Below, in pieces: positions 23,352 through 32,190 of a DNA stretch of 64,000 nt (positions are counted from its first letter, which is position 1; every line of letters starts with the position of its first letter). Origin of the DNA: 3-1-20CM-2-70-9 sp036003765 (GTDB lineage Bacteria; Chloroflexota; Limnocylindria; P2-11E); NCBI GenBank assembly GCA_036003765.1, contig DASYSC010000221.1:12980-76979 (forward strand), read 5' to 3'. The translations under genes and the position numbers were made by a program. Under the pieces are notes generated by a model. The model was not told where the DNA came from. It saw nothing but the letters and a program-made list of their open reading frames with translations, and made no database searches.

Positions 23352-24410
23352 TCAGTATTTGAACGGCCAGAGCCGGAAGTAGTCCTTGATGTCCCGCCAG
23401 ACCTTCGCGAGCCCTCGGGGCTCGAGGACCAGGAAACCGATGATCGCGACGCCGAATGCCGCCTCCTTCAGCACGCTGACGTTGACCGCGACACCGGGAA
23501 TGCTGCGAGCGACCGTGGCGAGGGCGATGGGCAGAAGCCGGATGAACGCGGCCCCGTACAGCGAGCCGCTGACCGTGCCCAGACCGCCAATGATGACCAT
23601 GCCGAGGTACTCGATCGAGACCGCGAGGTTGAAGTTCTCGGGGCTCACGATGAGGTCATGGTGCGCCTGGAGCGCGCCGGCCGCACCGACGATGAACGAG
23701 CTCACCATGAAGGCGATGATCTTGTAACGGAACACGTCGACGCCGACGACGGACGCCGCGATGTCCTGATCGCGGATGGCGATGAAGGCTCTGCCGGCGC
23801 GGCTCCGGAAAAGATTCGCGCAGGCGAGCACAGCGAGCGCCAACGCGGCGAGCATCAGGAAGTAGTAAGCCCGCTCGGTATCGAACACGAGGGGCCCGAG
23901 GGCCGGCGCGGGGATCCCGAAGATTCCCTGACTGCCGCCGGTGACGGGAACGAGATGGATCATGAACCACTCGATCACCACCTGGGCGGCGAGCGTCGCG
24001 ATGACCAGATAGAGGCCCTTGAGGCGCAGCGACGGAATGCCGAACACCCCACCCACCGCCGCGGTCACGAGCCCCGCGGCCGGGAGCGCCATCCAGAACG
24101 GGACGCCGACCCTCGTCGTGAGGTACGCGCTCGTGTAGGCGCCGACGCCGAGGAACGCGCCCTGCGCCACCGAGATCTGGCCGGTGAAGCCAACGAGGAC
24201 GTTCAGCCCAAGCGCGCCGACCGCCGCGAGCCCAACTTGGTTCGCGATCGATAGCTCGTACCTTCCGGCGAGCGCGCCGAAGGCGAGCGCCGCGAATATG
24301 ACGATCGCGATGCGGGCGCGCGCGAGCGGCGTCGGCCGCAGCGCCATGTCGGCGGCGTACGTCGTGTGGAAGATGCCGCACTCGCGCCGCCAGACGATGG
24401 TGTTAGACAC
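23352..24410 (-). CDS. livM: LIV-type ABC transporter permease LivM
   Basis: A 352-residue permease with about nine to ten membrane helices. The LivM hallmark is LNVLVGFTGQISVAQGAFLGVGAYTSAYL, followed by FGIPSLRLKGLYLVIATLAAQ and the coupling loop RSRAGRAFIAIRDQDIAASVVGVDVFRYKIIAF. An N-terminal soluble stretch (VWRRECGIFHTTYAADM) precedes the first helix. It overlaps livH by 8 bases and partners LivH in the membrane. Confidence 0.93.
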   Translation of the reverse strand: MSNTIVWRRECGIFHTTYAADMALRPTPLARARIAIVIFAALAFGALAGRYELSIANQVGLAAVGALGLNVLVGFTGQISVAQGAFLGVGAYTSAYLTTRVGVPFWMALPAAGLVTAAVGGVFGIPSLRLKGLYLVIATLAAQVVIEWFMIHLVPVTGGSQGIFGIPAPALGPLVFDTERAYYFLMLAALALAVLACANLFRSRAGRAFIAIRDQDIAASVVGVDVFRYKIIAFMVSSFIVGAAGALQAHHDLIVSPENFNLAVSIEYLGMVIIGGLGTVSGSLYGAAFIRLLPIALATVARSIPGVAVNVSVLKEAAFGVAIIGFLVLEPRGLAKVWRDIKDYFRLWPFKY

Positions 24411-25299
24411 GCTCGATCCGTTCCTTGCCGAAGAGGCCGTAGGGCTTCACGAGCAGGATGACGACGAGGAACACGAACGGCGCGACGTCGCGCACCCCGC
24501 CCCCCAATGGACCGTCGAGGTAGCCGGCGGAGAGCGTTTCGAGCACGCCGACGATGACCCCGCCGACCGCCGCGCCGACGATCGAGTCGAGACCGCCGAC
24601 GATGGCCACGGGCAGCGCCTTGAGGCCCAGGGTCGCGAGCAGGATGCCGGTCCCCTGGATCGACGCGAGAAGGATCCCGCCGATCGAGGAGACGATCGCC
24701 GCGATCACCCAAGATGTCGCGAACACGAACCGCACGTTGATGCCCATCGACAGAGCCGCCTGCTGGTCGTCGGCGACGGCCCGCATGGCGATGCCGACGC
24801 GCGTGTAGCGGAAGGCGAGCGCGAAGAGGACGACGAGCGCCATCGCGATCCCGAAGGACCAGAGGAATTCCTGCGAGACGGTCAGCGGTCCGATCTGGGT
24901 CGGTTCCTTGGGAAGCACCGCCGGATACACGCGGTACTCGGTACCCCAGATGAGGATCACGATCGAGCGAAGCAGGATCGCGAGCCCGATGGTCACCATG
25001 ATGACCGCGATGGCGGGCTCTCCGATGAGCGGACGCAGCGCGACGCGTTCGATCGTGATGCCGAGCACGATGGAAAAGGCGAGGGTGATCAGAAACGCGA
25101 CCGGCACGGGCAGGCCGAGCTGGGCGATGAGCCCGTACGAGACGTAGGCTCCAAGAAGAAGCATCTCGCCCTGCGCGAGGTTGAGCACATCGGTCGCCTT
25201 GTATATGAGGACGAAGCCGAGCGCGATGAGCGCGTAGACGCCGCCGATGGCGACACCGCCGATGAGGAGCTGCAAGACGAGCGTGAGTTCAGGCGACAC
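24403..25299 (-). CDS. livH: LIV-type ABC transporter permease LivH
   Basis: A 298-residue permease with eight or more membrane helices: LQLLIGGVAIGGVYALIALGFVLIYKATDVLNLAQGEMLLLGAY at the N terminus and the coupling loop RYTRVGIAMRAVADDQQAALSMGINV. The C-terminal LDSIVGAAVGGVIVGVLETLSAGYL and VLLVKPYGLFGKERIERV are typical LivH. GTG 25299 is chosen because it begins right before the first helix; the longer frame reads into the acyl-CoA synthetase gene. It overlaps that gene by 11 bases. Confidence 0.92.
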   Translation of the reverse strand: MSPELTLVLQLLIGGVAIGGVYALIALGFVLIYKATDVLNLAQGEMLLLGAYVSYGLIAQLGLPVPVAFLITLAFSIVLGITIERVALRPLIGEPAIAVIMVTIGLAILLRSIVILIWGTEYRVYPAVLPKEPTQIGPLTVSQEFLWSFGIAMALVVLFALAFRYTRVGIAMRAVADDQQAALSMGINVRFVFATSWVIAAIVSSIGGILLASIQGTGILLATLGLKALPVAIVGGLDSIVGAAVGGVIVGVLETLSAGYLDGPLGGGVRDVAPFVFLVVILLVKPYGLFGKERIERV

Positions 25300-27187
25300 G
25301 CTCGTGCTCCATGGTGTGGACGCGGAGCGGCACGCGCATGACCGTCGCCTTGCCAGTCTGATAACGCACCTCGGTCTCGACGAGGATCTCCGCGCGCTCG
25401 CCGTAGAGGCCCGCGATGAGATCCGCGTACCGCTCCTCGACGAAGCGTCGCCTGACCTTGCGCGTGCGGGTGAGCTCCTCGTCATCCGGGTCGAGCTCCT
25501 TATGCAGGAGGACGAACCGGGCGATCTTGGCCGCGCGCGGGAGTTCGCGGTTGACACGGTCGACGTGGCGGGAGACGAGCTCGTACACCTGCGCTTTCTG
25601 GGCGAGATCGGTATACGTCGTGTACGTGATCTGCCGTGTCTCCGCCCACTTGCCCACGTTCGCCATATCGATGTTCACGAGCGCGCCGACGAAGGGGCGA
25701 TCCTGTCCCACCACGACAGCTTCCTTCACGTACGGTGAGAACTTCAGTTTGTTCTCGATGTACTGCGGCGAGAACTTCGATCCGTCCGCGAGCGTCATGA
25801 CGTCGGCCATGCGGTCGATGACCACGAGGTGGCCGTCCTCGTCGATGAGGCCCGAGTCGCCCGAGTGCAGCCAGCCGTCGCGCAGCGATTTGGCCGTCGC
25901 CTCGGGGTTCTTGTAGTAGCCCTGAAACACGCTCGGGCTGCGTGAGACGATCTCTCCCGAGTCTGAGATCCGGACCTCGGTCTCGGGGATGGGCTTCCCG
26001 ACGGTCTCGAACTTCACCTCGCCATCACGGTGGAGAACGGAGATCCCGGCGATCTCGGTCTGACCGTAGATCTGTTTCAGGTTCACGCCGAGAGCGTGAA
26101 AGAAGCGGAACGCATCCGGCCCCAGCGCGGCACCGCCGGTGTACGCCCGACGGAGGCGCGAGAGGCCGAGCGAGTCCTTGAGCGGGGCGAGGACGAGCAC
26201 GTCGGCGGCGGCCTCGCGGACTCGCCCGAGCGCGCCGGGACGCGCCCGCGCGAAGGCGCGCGCCGCCCGCTCGTAACCGATCTTGAGGGCGAGATCGTAG
26301 AAGCGTCGCTTCAGCCAGGGGCTGTCCTCGATCTTCACCTGCACCGTCGAGAGGAGGTTCTCCCATATGCGCGGCGGCGCGAACATGACATGCGGCCCGA
26401 TCTCGCGGATGTTCTGCTGCACGGTGTCCGGCTCCTCCGGAAAGTTCACCGCGAACCCGACGGTGAGCGCCGCGGCGACGGACATCATCTGCTCGCCGAT
26501 CCAGGCGAGCGGCAGGAACGATACGAATTCGTCCCGCTCTCCGACCGGGTCGACGGACATGAGATTCCCGGCCATGCGGGTCATGTTCTCGTGCGTCAGC
26601 ATCGCGCCCTTGGGTTCGCCGGTCGTCCCCGACGTGTAGCAGATGAGGGCGAGATCGCCGGCCCGCCCGCGCGCAAGCTCTTGGGCGAAGCGCCCGGTCG
26701 GGACCCCGTCGCCCAGTCGCTGCACGTCGGTGAAGGGCAGAAGTGTGTCGCGCGCGTACGAGCGCAGGCCGCGCGGGTCGTAGTAGACGATCTTCTTTAC
26801 GCGGGGGATGCGCGAGCGTGCTTCGAGGAGCTTGTCGACCTGCTCCTGGTCTTCGACGACCACGATCCGCGCGTCCGAGTGGTCGATCACGAACGCGAGC
26901 TCCGCAGCGACGGCGTCCTGGTAAAGCCCGACTGAGGCGCCGCCGAGCGCTTGTGCCGCGAGCTCGGCGACCACCCATTCGGGTCGGTTGTCACCGACGA
27001 TGGCGAGCTTGTCGCCACGCTCGAACCCGAGCTGGATCAGGCCGAGCGCGAACCGCCGGACGTTCTCGAGGTACGCCGCCCAGGTCGTCTCGCGCCAAAT
27101 GCCGCGCTCCTTCTCGCGCAGCGCGACGCGGCCGTCGCCCCAGCGCTCGGCGTTGCGCAAGAGCAGCCGGGGCAGTGTGTCGCTCAC
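25289..27187 (-). CDS. Long-chain-type acyl-CoA synthetase (AMP-forming)
   Basis: A 632-residue adenylate-forming ligase of the FadD15/long-chain type. The P-loop is LICYTSGTTGEPKGAMLTHENM (about residue 185), followed by FLPLAWIGEQMMSV, YTGGAALGPDAFRFFHALGVNLKQIYGQTEIAG, and the hinge region WLHSGDSGLIDEDGHLVVIDRMADVMTLADGSKFSPQYIE. It activates a carboxylic acid to its CoA thioester. It lies between livG and livH inside the transporter operon, so uptake and activation of one substrate are probably coupled. The start is GTG, overlapping the livG stop (GTGA). Confidence 0.92.
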   Translation of the reverse strand: MSDTLPRLLLRNAERWGDGRVALREKERGIWRETTWAAYLENVRRFALGLIQLGFERGDKLAIVGDNRPEWVVAELAAQALGGASVGLYQDAVAAELAFVIDHSDARIVVVEDQEQVDKLLEARSRIPRVKKIVYYDPRGLRSYARDTLLPFTDVQRLGDGVPTGRFAQELARGRAGDLALICYTSGTTGEPKGAMLTHENMTRMAGNLMSVDPVGERDEFVSFLPLAWIGEQMMSVAAALTVGFAVNFPEEPDTVQQNIREIGPHVMFAPPRIWENLLSTVQVKIEDSPWLKRRFYDLALKIGYERAARAFARARPGALGRVREAAADVLVLAPLKDSLGLSRLRRAYTGGAALGPDAFRFFHALGVNLKQIYGQTEIAGISVLHRDGEVKFETVGKPIPETEVRISDSGEIVSRSPSVFQGYYKNPEATAKSLRDGWLHSGDSGLIDEDGHLVVIDRMADVMTLADGSKFSPQYIENKLKFSPYVKEAVVVGQDRPFVGALVNIDMANVGKWAETRQITYTTYTDLAQKAQVYELVSRHVDRVNRELPRAAKIARFVLLHKELDPDDEELTRTRKVRRRFVEERYADLIAGLYGERAEILVETEVRYQTGKATVMRVPLRVHTMEHERVA

Positions 27188-27999
27188 GCGACCGGCTCCG
27201 CCGCGACCGCCCGCTCGGCTGCGCGGATGGCCTCCGACTCTTCCCCGAGATAGGCCTTGATGACGTTCGGGTCGGCACGCACTTGGTCCGGCGTGCCTTG
27301 GGCGATCTTCTTCCCGAAGTCCAGGACGGCCACGTGGCTCGAGATGTCCATCACGACGCCCATGTCGTGCTCGATGAGGACCACGGTGACGCCGCGCTCC
27401 TCATTGATGTCCAGAACGAACCGCGCCATGTCCTCCTTCTCCTCGAGATTCATGCCGGCCATCGGCTCGTCGAGAAGCAGCAGGCGCGGCTCGACCGCGA
27501 GCGCGCGCCCAAGCTCCACACGCTTCTGGAGTCCGTAGGGCAGCGTCCCTACGACGCGTCTGCGGATGTGCTCGATTTCGAGGAAGTCGATGATGTCCTC
27601 CACGACCTCGCGGTTACGGATCTCCTCGGCGCGCGCGCGGCCCCAATAGATAGCGTCGTCCAGGACGCCGCTTCGCATGTGCACGTGGCGTCCGAGCATG
27701 AGGTTGTCGAGCACGCTCATCCCCGCGAAGAGCTCGATGTTCTGGAAAGTCCGCGCGATGCCGAGCTTCGCCACGCGGTGCGGGGCCAGCCCGCTGATAT
27801 CGCGCCCTTCGAAGGTGATGCGCCCGCGCTGCGGCCGGTAGAGTCTGCAGACCGCGTTCAGGAGCGAGGTCTTCCCCGCGCCGTTCGGGCCGATGATGGC
27901 GAAGATCTCGCCGCGCTCGACATCGATGGAGACGCCCGCGAGCGCCACGACACCGCCGAATCGGAGGTGCAGGTCTGCGGCGCTGAACTGAGCGCTCAT
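27184..27999 (-). CDS. livG: LIV-type ABC transporter ATPase LivG
   Basis: A 271-residue ATPase. Walker A is IIGPNGAGKTSLLNAVCRL, then the LivG motif IARTFQNIELFAGMSVLDNLMLGRH, signature TLPYGLQKRVELGRALA, Walker B LLLLDEPMAGMN and the switch LIEHDMGVVMDI. The C-terminal AQGTPDQVRADPNVIKAYLGEE is diagnostic of LivG. The start at 27999 is an ATG behind GGGGG; TATGCT further upstream may be its -10. It heads the transporter operon running leftwards to at least the HIT gene. Confidence 0.93.
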   Translation of the reverse strand: MSAQFSAADLHLRFGGVVALAGVSIDVERGEIFAIIGPNGAGKTSLLNAVCRLYRPQRGRITFEGRDISGLAPHRVAKLGIARTFQNIELFAGMSVLDNLMLGRHVHMRSGVLDDAIYWGRARAEEIRNREVVEDIIDFLEIEHIRRRVVGTLPYGLQKRVELGRALAVEPRLLLLDEPMAGMNLEEKEDMARFVLDINEERGVTVVLIEHDMGVVMDISSHVAVLDFGKKIAQGTPDQVRADPNVIKAYLGEESEAIRAAERAVAAEPVA

Positions 28000-28041
28000 C
28001 CCCCGCGGCGAGCATAGCCGCAGGCGTGCGAGAGTACGCAG

Positions 28042-28710
28042 ATACCGTTCGTCGCCGTCGCGATCGCGTACCTCGCAGGATCGGTCTCGTTCCCGTACTG
28101 GATCGCGCGGGCGAAAGGCGTCGACCTTCGAGCGACCGGCTCGCAGAAGCTCGGCGGATCGAACCTCGCCCATGCGCTCACACCACTGCATGGGATCGTC
28201 GGCGGCGTGCTCGACGGCGCGAAGGGCTTCGCCGCGGTCGTGATCGCGCGGATGCTCGGGCTACCGCTCGAGACACAGCTCCTCTGCGGGCTCGCCGCGA
28301 TCGCCGGGCAGATGTGGCCCGTGTTCCATCAGTTCGACGGCGGCCGCGCGAACGCCACCGCATGGGGATTCCAGCTCGCGACAGACTGGATCGCGTTCTT
28401 CATCGCGTGGATCCCGGTCATGGCTGCGGCCGCGTTTCGCGTCACCGTGCGGCCACGACCGAAACGGTTACTGCCGCTCGCCAACCTGCTTTCGTACGCG
28501 GTCTTCCCAGCGGTCATCTGGGAGCAGGAGGGTGTGACGCCGACCGTGCTTGCCGGTATCGCTGCGCTCGCGCTCGTGATCGCACGCCGTCTCACGGCGG
28601 GACTGCGCGAGGACCTCGCGACCGGCGCTCCGGCGGCGCGGGTCATCGTGAATCGCGCACTCTTCGATCGCAGCGAGCTGCAGGAGCGCGGGCTGGTGGC
28701 CATCACATGA
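28042..28710 (+). CDS. PlsY-like glycerol-3-phosphate acyltransferase homologue (start uncertain)
   Basis: About 222 residues with five or so membrane helices. PlsY-type motif 1 is AYLAGSVSFPYWIARAKGVDLRATGS, motif 2 is GSQKLGGSNLAHAL, and the acyl-phosphate motif appears as GQMWPVFHQFDGGR, where PlsY has GHxxPxxxxFKGGK. His to Gln and Lys to Arg changes make normal activity uncertain. The frame is open from a TAG at 28015 but has no ATG/GTG/TTG/CTG before the conserved start; ATA at 28042 fits homologue length. GTG 28026 is one base out of frame, so a frameshift is the main alternative. GTG 28207 would delete 55 conserved residues. Confidence 0.65.
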   Translation: MPFVAVAIAYLAGSVSFPYWIARAKGVDLRATGSQKLGGSNLAHALTPLHGIVGGVLDGAKGFAAVVIARMLGLPLETQLLCGLAAIAGQMWPVFHQFDGGRANATAWGFQLATDWIAFFIAWIPVMAAAAFRVTVRPRPKRLLPLANLLSYAVFPAVIWEQEGVTPTVLAGIAALALVIARRLTAGLREDLATGAPAARVIVNRALFDRSELQERGLVAIT

Positions 28711-28723
28711 GGCTTTTAGCGAA

Positions 28724-29314
28724 GTGAGCCGGCTTCACGCGCTCACCGACGGCGTCTTCGCCATCGCCATGACTTTGCTCGTGCTCGAGCTGCACGTGCC
28801 TGACGTGGCTTCCACTGAGGACTTCATTGATGGGCTTGGGGCACTTGTCCCGAGCCTCTTCAGCTTCACGCTCTCTTTCGCCGTCCTCGGCGCCTATTGG
28901 CTCGGTACGGTCTGGAGCCTCGCACCGGTCCGGCACGTCGACCGCCCGCTGCTCCTTCTGAATCTGCTCACGCTCCTGTTCATCACGCTCGTCCCGTTCA
29001 CGACCGCCGTGCTCGCCCGCTATCCGGACCAGCCCGGCGCGGTGATCCTGTATGGCATGCATCTCACGCTTCTCGGCCTGGCGCAATACGCGAGCTGGGC
29101 GTACCTGAGGGCGAATCCACGGCTGCTGGAATCGCCCGTTACGCCGAGTGAGGCCGCGGCGAGGACGCGCCGGATCCTGTTCGGGCCGGTCGGGTTCGTC
29201 GCAGCGATGCTGGTCGCGCTGGTGAGCCCACGCGCCGGCTACGCGACGTTCTACATCGTGCTCTTGGCCTACATCTTCACTGCCGCCCGCGACCGCTCGA
29301 TCATCAGCCGCTAG
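28724..29314 (+). CDS. TMEM175/DUF1211-family potassium channel-like protein
   Basis: A 196-residue membrane protein with five to six helices. The first helix carries the family signature LHALTDGVFAIAMTLLVLEL (F-S-D-x-V-F-A-I-A-x-T pattern, with T in place of S), which lines the pore in bacterial TMEM175 K+ channels. Further helices are LVPSLFSFTLSFAVLGAYWLGTV and LLLLNLLTLLFITLVPFTTAVL. Most bacterial members form tetramers of this single-repeat subunit. The start is GTG at 28724, 13 bp after the PlsY-like stop, so the two are probably co-expressed. Confidence 0.87.
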   Translation: MSRLHALTDGVFAIAMTLLVLELHVPDVASTEDFIDGLGALVPSLFSFTLSFAVLGAYWLGTVWSLAPVRHVDRPLLLLNLLTLLFITLVPFTTAVLARYPDQPGAVILYGMHLTLLGLAQYASWAYLRANPRLLESPVTPSEAAARTRRILFGPVGFVAAMLVALVSPRAGYATFYIVLLAYIFTAARDRSIISR

Positions 29315-29354
29315 TCACGCCTGCCTGCTTGCCTTCGTCAACATGCGTGACGGC

Positions 29355-29395
29355 ATTACTTGACGTAATCAGTTGACCGGAAGAGACTCCCGCGA
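29355..29395 (+). promoter_or_regulatory. Probable promoter of the collagen-like gene with inverted repeat
   Basis: ATTAC-TTGAC-GTAAT (29355-29369) is an inverted repeat of 5 bp with a 5-bp spacer. Inside it TTGACG (29360-29365) could be the -35; GAGACT (29383-29388), 17 bp further, the -10. The start codon is about 50 nt further with a proper ribosome site. The rest of 29315-29446 shows nothing else. Confidence 0.45.
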
Positions 29396-29446
29396 TCGCT
29401 CGGCAAGTGTCCTGCCGGTCGAGCGAGCAGGGGGGAGGGCGCGGAG

Positions 29447-32140
29447 ATGATTCCGTTCGTCCAGTCGTTGCACGTGAGTCGCGCGGCTCGCTATGTCCTC
29501 ATCGCAGTGGTCGCCTTCACGATCGGAGGTACGGGGATCGTCATCGGTGGCGGTCTCATCCCGAATCCCGACGGGACGATCTGGGGCTGCTACCAAGCGT
29601 CAAACGGCACTCTACGTCTGGTCGGCGGTCCCACCGAATGCAAGGGAGCCGAAGTGCCGATCCACTGGAATCAGACCGGACCCGCAGGCGCGACCGGAGC
29701 TCAGGGTCCGACCGGGGCACAAGGCCCGGCGGGACCAGCAGGTGCTACGGGCGCGCAAGGTGTGGCCGGACCACCAGGTGCCACGGGCTCGCCTGGCCCC
29801 GACGGCGCCACAGGTCCGACCGGAGCTCAAGGCGTCGCGGGACCAGCTGGTCCGGCGGGCCCGCAGGGCGTGGCTGGGCCGGCCGGTCCGAGTGGGCCAC
29901 CCGGACCGGCGGGTCGCGACGGGACCCTCGGTGTTGTGACCATCAGTACCTCGGGCAATGTGGCGATGTGCCCGACCGGCAAGATCGCCCTCGGCGGCGG
30001 CGGCGCGACGACAGCGACCGGTTCGGCATTGTCGACGAGCGCGCCGGTCCTCGACGCCGACGGCCATGCCACGGGATGGACCGTGCAGCAGACCTCCGGA
30101 ACGAGCGATGGGCTGACGGCGTACGTCATCTGCTCCGAGGGAGCGGCGCTCACACCGCCGGTCCAGGCCCTCGCGCCGAACAACCTCGCGGCGACGATCG
30201 GCGACTTCGACGCCGGCGGTCAGCAGAACGACGCGCGCCTGATGTTCACGGCCCCGACCGGGAACACGATCAATTCGTACAGCGTCCAGCGGTCGTTCCT
30301 TGGCTCGTCAACCCCGGCCTCTGCGACGAACTGCACGTTGGGAGCCGCTGCGCCCTCGGGTAGCGATGGCTCCGGGTCTCCCGCGGGGGGGACGTTCACC
30401 ACGGCCGGGACCGTGACGGCGACAGCCGGCGCGGCCGCGACATTCACCGACGCCAACCTCGCGACCGGCGGCTACTGCTATCGCATTCGGGCGCAGCATC
30501 CGACCTCGGGCGCCCCCAGCTTCTCGAACTACGCCGCGGCAAACGTCGGCCCGGCGACGCCGTCGCTCACGGTGGTGCAGGACTTCGCGACCGACGCGGC
30601 GAACACGGCCAGCGCGGCCGTTCCCGGGACCGGCCAGCACACCTTCGCGTTCCACGCGACCGCGCTCACTGGGACGTTGAGCTTCGCGGTCATCGCGTCG
30701 GCGAACACGAACCGGAACGCTGACGGCACGTATGGCTTCTGCGACACGAACGGCGATCGGACCGCAGACGGCATCGGCTTCGGCAGCAGCTTCGTCGTCG
30801 CGGTCAACGGCTCGGCCATCACACCGGCTCCCGTCATACGTAACGTCGCTATTCCCGCAGACGGGAACATCAACGTCGTCATCGACAGCGCCACCAGGAA
30901 TCAGCGGGTGCGCGCGATCGGATGGCAGGATTTGAACGGCAACGGTCAGATCGATCTCGCCGCGACGGGCGACATCAACTGCGATGCGTTCACGCCCTAC
31001 GACTCCGCGGCCGACGGGCTTATCGCCGTCTCCGGCCGCAAGTTCTTCACGGGCCCGGAGGCGACCCTCGGATCGCAGTTCGGTGGCGCATGCGCACCGA
31101 TCTTCCGCCACTCACGCCTGCTCGAGATGTTCACCGCGGGCACCACGAGCGCCACGAGCAATCGCTTCAACTACGACGCGGGCGACCTGTTCCGGATCTC
31201 GGGCGCGCTCGTGACCTTCGATCAGTTCAGGAACTCGGTGACGGCAAGCATTTCGGGCGCTGGCGACACGATCGCGATCAACTACTCGCCCGGCGGCGTG
31301 TCCGAATTCAACATCTGCTTCAACGCCGGCTCCTCCGCTCCGACCGACCTGAGCGCGGCGGTCGGTAACTTCGACGCCGGAACCACAGCGGAAGACGTCC
31401 GCCTGACATTCACCGCGCCAGCCACCAACGTAATCACGCAGTACGAACTCCAGCGTGCTCCGGCTGGCGGAGTAGCCGGCGCCTTCAACTGCAACCTGAA
31501 CGCGGCAGCTCCGCAGACGAGCGACTCGACAGGAGTGCCCGTCGGTTCGGCGTTCAGCTCGCTCCAAACGGTGACCCAACAGGCGGGTAAGACGGCCATC
31601 GCTTTCGACCTCAACCTGGCGAATGGGGGGTACTGCTACCGGATCCGTACGCAGGATCCGATCACCTTGACGTTCAGCTTCTCGAATTACGTGCCCGTGA
31701 ACATCCCGGGCGTGGCTGACACCCTTCCGCCCACGTCGACCTCCGCACGACTCGACTTTTCGTCGGGCTTCGCCAACGCCCTCGACGCGGGCGACAGGCT
31801 TGTCTTCGATTTCAGCGAGCAGATGGTGGTCCAGCCCAACGCGAATATCCAGTTCACCGACAGCGACTGCGGCCCGGCGACCAACGCCGGTCCGGCGACA
31901 TGCGCCGGCGGCGTAACGAACACCGTGTCGAATGTCATTTGCGGGTTGAACGCGACTTGTACCCTGTCCACCGGCAATACCCAGCTCATCGTGACGTTGA
32001 CAAGTAATCCATCAATCGTGGCGGCGGGGTCGGTCGCGGGTACCCAGTTCCCGGTCGTCATTACCGATAGCTCGGGCATCACCGATCTCAGCTCAAATGT
32101 GTGGAATCTGGCTGGATCTTTCGATCGTCTGATCCCATGA
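29447..32140 (+). CDS. Collagen-like surface protein with duplicated C-terminal modules
   Basis: An 897-residue exported or membrane-anchored protein. Residues ~15-36 are one hydrophobic helix (ARYVLIAVVAFTIGGTGIVIGG). Residues 78-161 are 28 uninterrupted Gly-x-y triplets (GPAGATGAQGPTGAQ and so on), long enough for a collagen triple helix. Two related fibronectin-like modules follow: AATIGDFDAGGQQNDARLMF ... GGYCYRIRAQHP (~240-365) and AAVGNFDAGTTAEDVRLTF ... GGYCYRIRTQDP (~635-755), separated by ~260 residues of beta-rich sequence. A third type of domain ends the protein. A strong GGGGGGAGG ribosome site precedes the ATG. It probably acts as an adhesin or cell-surface stalk; function is inference. 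Confidence 0.88.
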   Translation: MIPFVQSLHVSRAARYVLIAVVAFTIGGTGIVIGGGLIPNPDGTIWGCYQASNGTLRLVGGPTECKGAEVPIHWNQTGPAGATGAQGPTGAQGPAGPAGATGAQGVAGPPGATGSPGPDGATGPTGAQGVAGPAGPAGPQGVAGPAGPSGPPGPAGRDGTLGVVTISTSGNVAMCPTGKIALGGGGATTATGSALSTSAPVLDADGHATGWTVQQTSGTSDGLTAYVICSEGAALTPPVQALAPNNLAATIGDFDAGGQQNDARLMFTAPTGNTINSYSVQRSFLGSSTPASATNCTLGAAAPSGSDGSGSPAGGTFTTAGTVTATAGAAATFTDANLATGGYCYRIRAQHPTSGAPSFSNYAAANVGPATPSLTVVQDFATDAANTASAAVPGTGQHTFAFHATALTGTLSFAVIASANTNRNADGTYGFCDTNGDRTADGIGFGSSFVVAVNGSAITPAPVIRNVAIPADGNINVVIDSATRNQRVRAIGWQDLNGNGQIDLAATGDINCDAFTPYDSAADGLIAVSGRKFFTGPEATLGSQFGGACAPIFRHSRLLEMFTAGTTSATSNRFNYDAGDLFRISGALVTFDQFRNSVTASISGAGDTIAINYSPGGVSEFNICFNAGSSAPTDLSAAVGNFDAGTTAEDVRLTFTAPATNVITQYELQRAPAGGVAGAFNCNLNAAAPQTSDSTGVPVGSAFSSLQTVTQQAGKTAIAFDLNLANGGYCYRIRTQDPITLTFSFSNYVPVNIPGVADTLPPTSTSARLDFSSGFANALDAGDRLVFDFSEQMVVQPNANIQFTDSDCGPATNAGPATCAGGVTNTVSNVICGLNATCTLSTGNTQLIVTLTSNPSIVAAGSVAGTQFPVVITDSSGITDLSSNVWNLAGSFDRLIP

Positions 32141-32160
32141 GGCTAGCGGCTCTTCGAGAG

Positions 32161-32190
32161 GGACCGGGACCGTAGGGTCCCGGTCCTTTC
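32161..32190. terminator. Bidirectional intrinsic terminator
   Basis: GGACCGGGACC (32161-32171) and GGTCCCGGTCC (32176-32186) form a perfect 11-bp stem with a 4-nt loop, followed by TTTCTAT on the plus strand. It separates the convergent collagen-like and rsmE genes. Confidence 0.85.

Noticed and set aside
22233..24254. 673-codon plus-strand open frame over the LIV genes
   Set aside because: It is antisense to clearly conserved livF-binding protein-livM genes and has the Arg/Asp/Glu-rich composition produced by reading GC-rich genes in the wrong frame.
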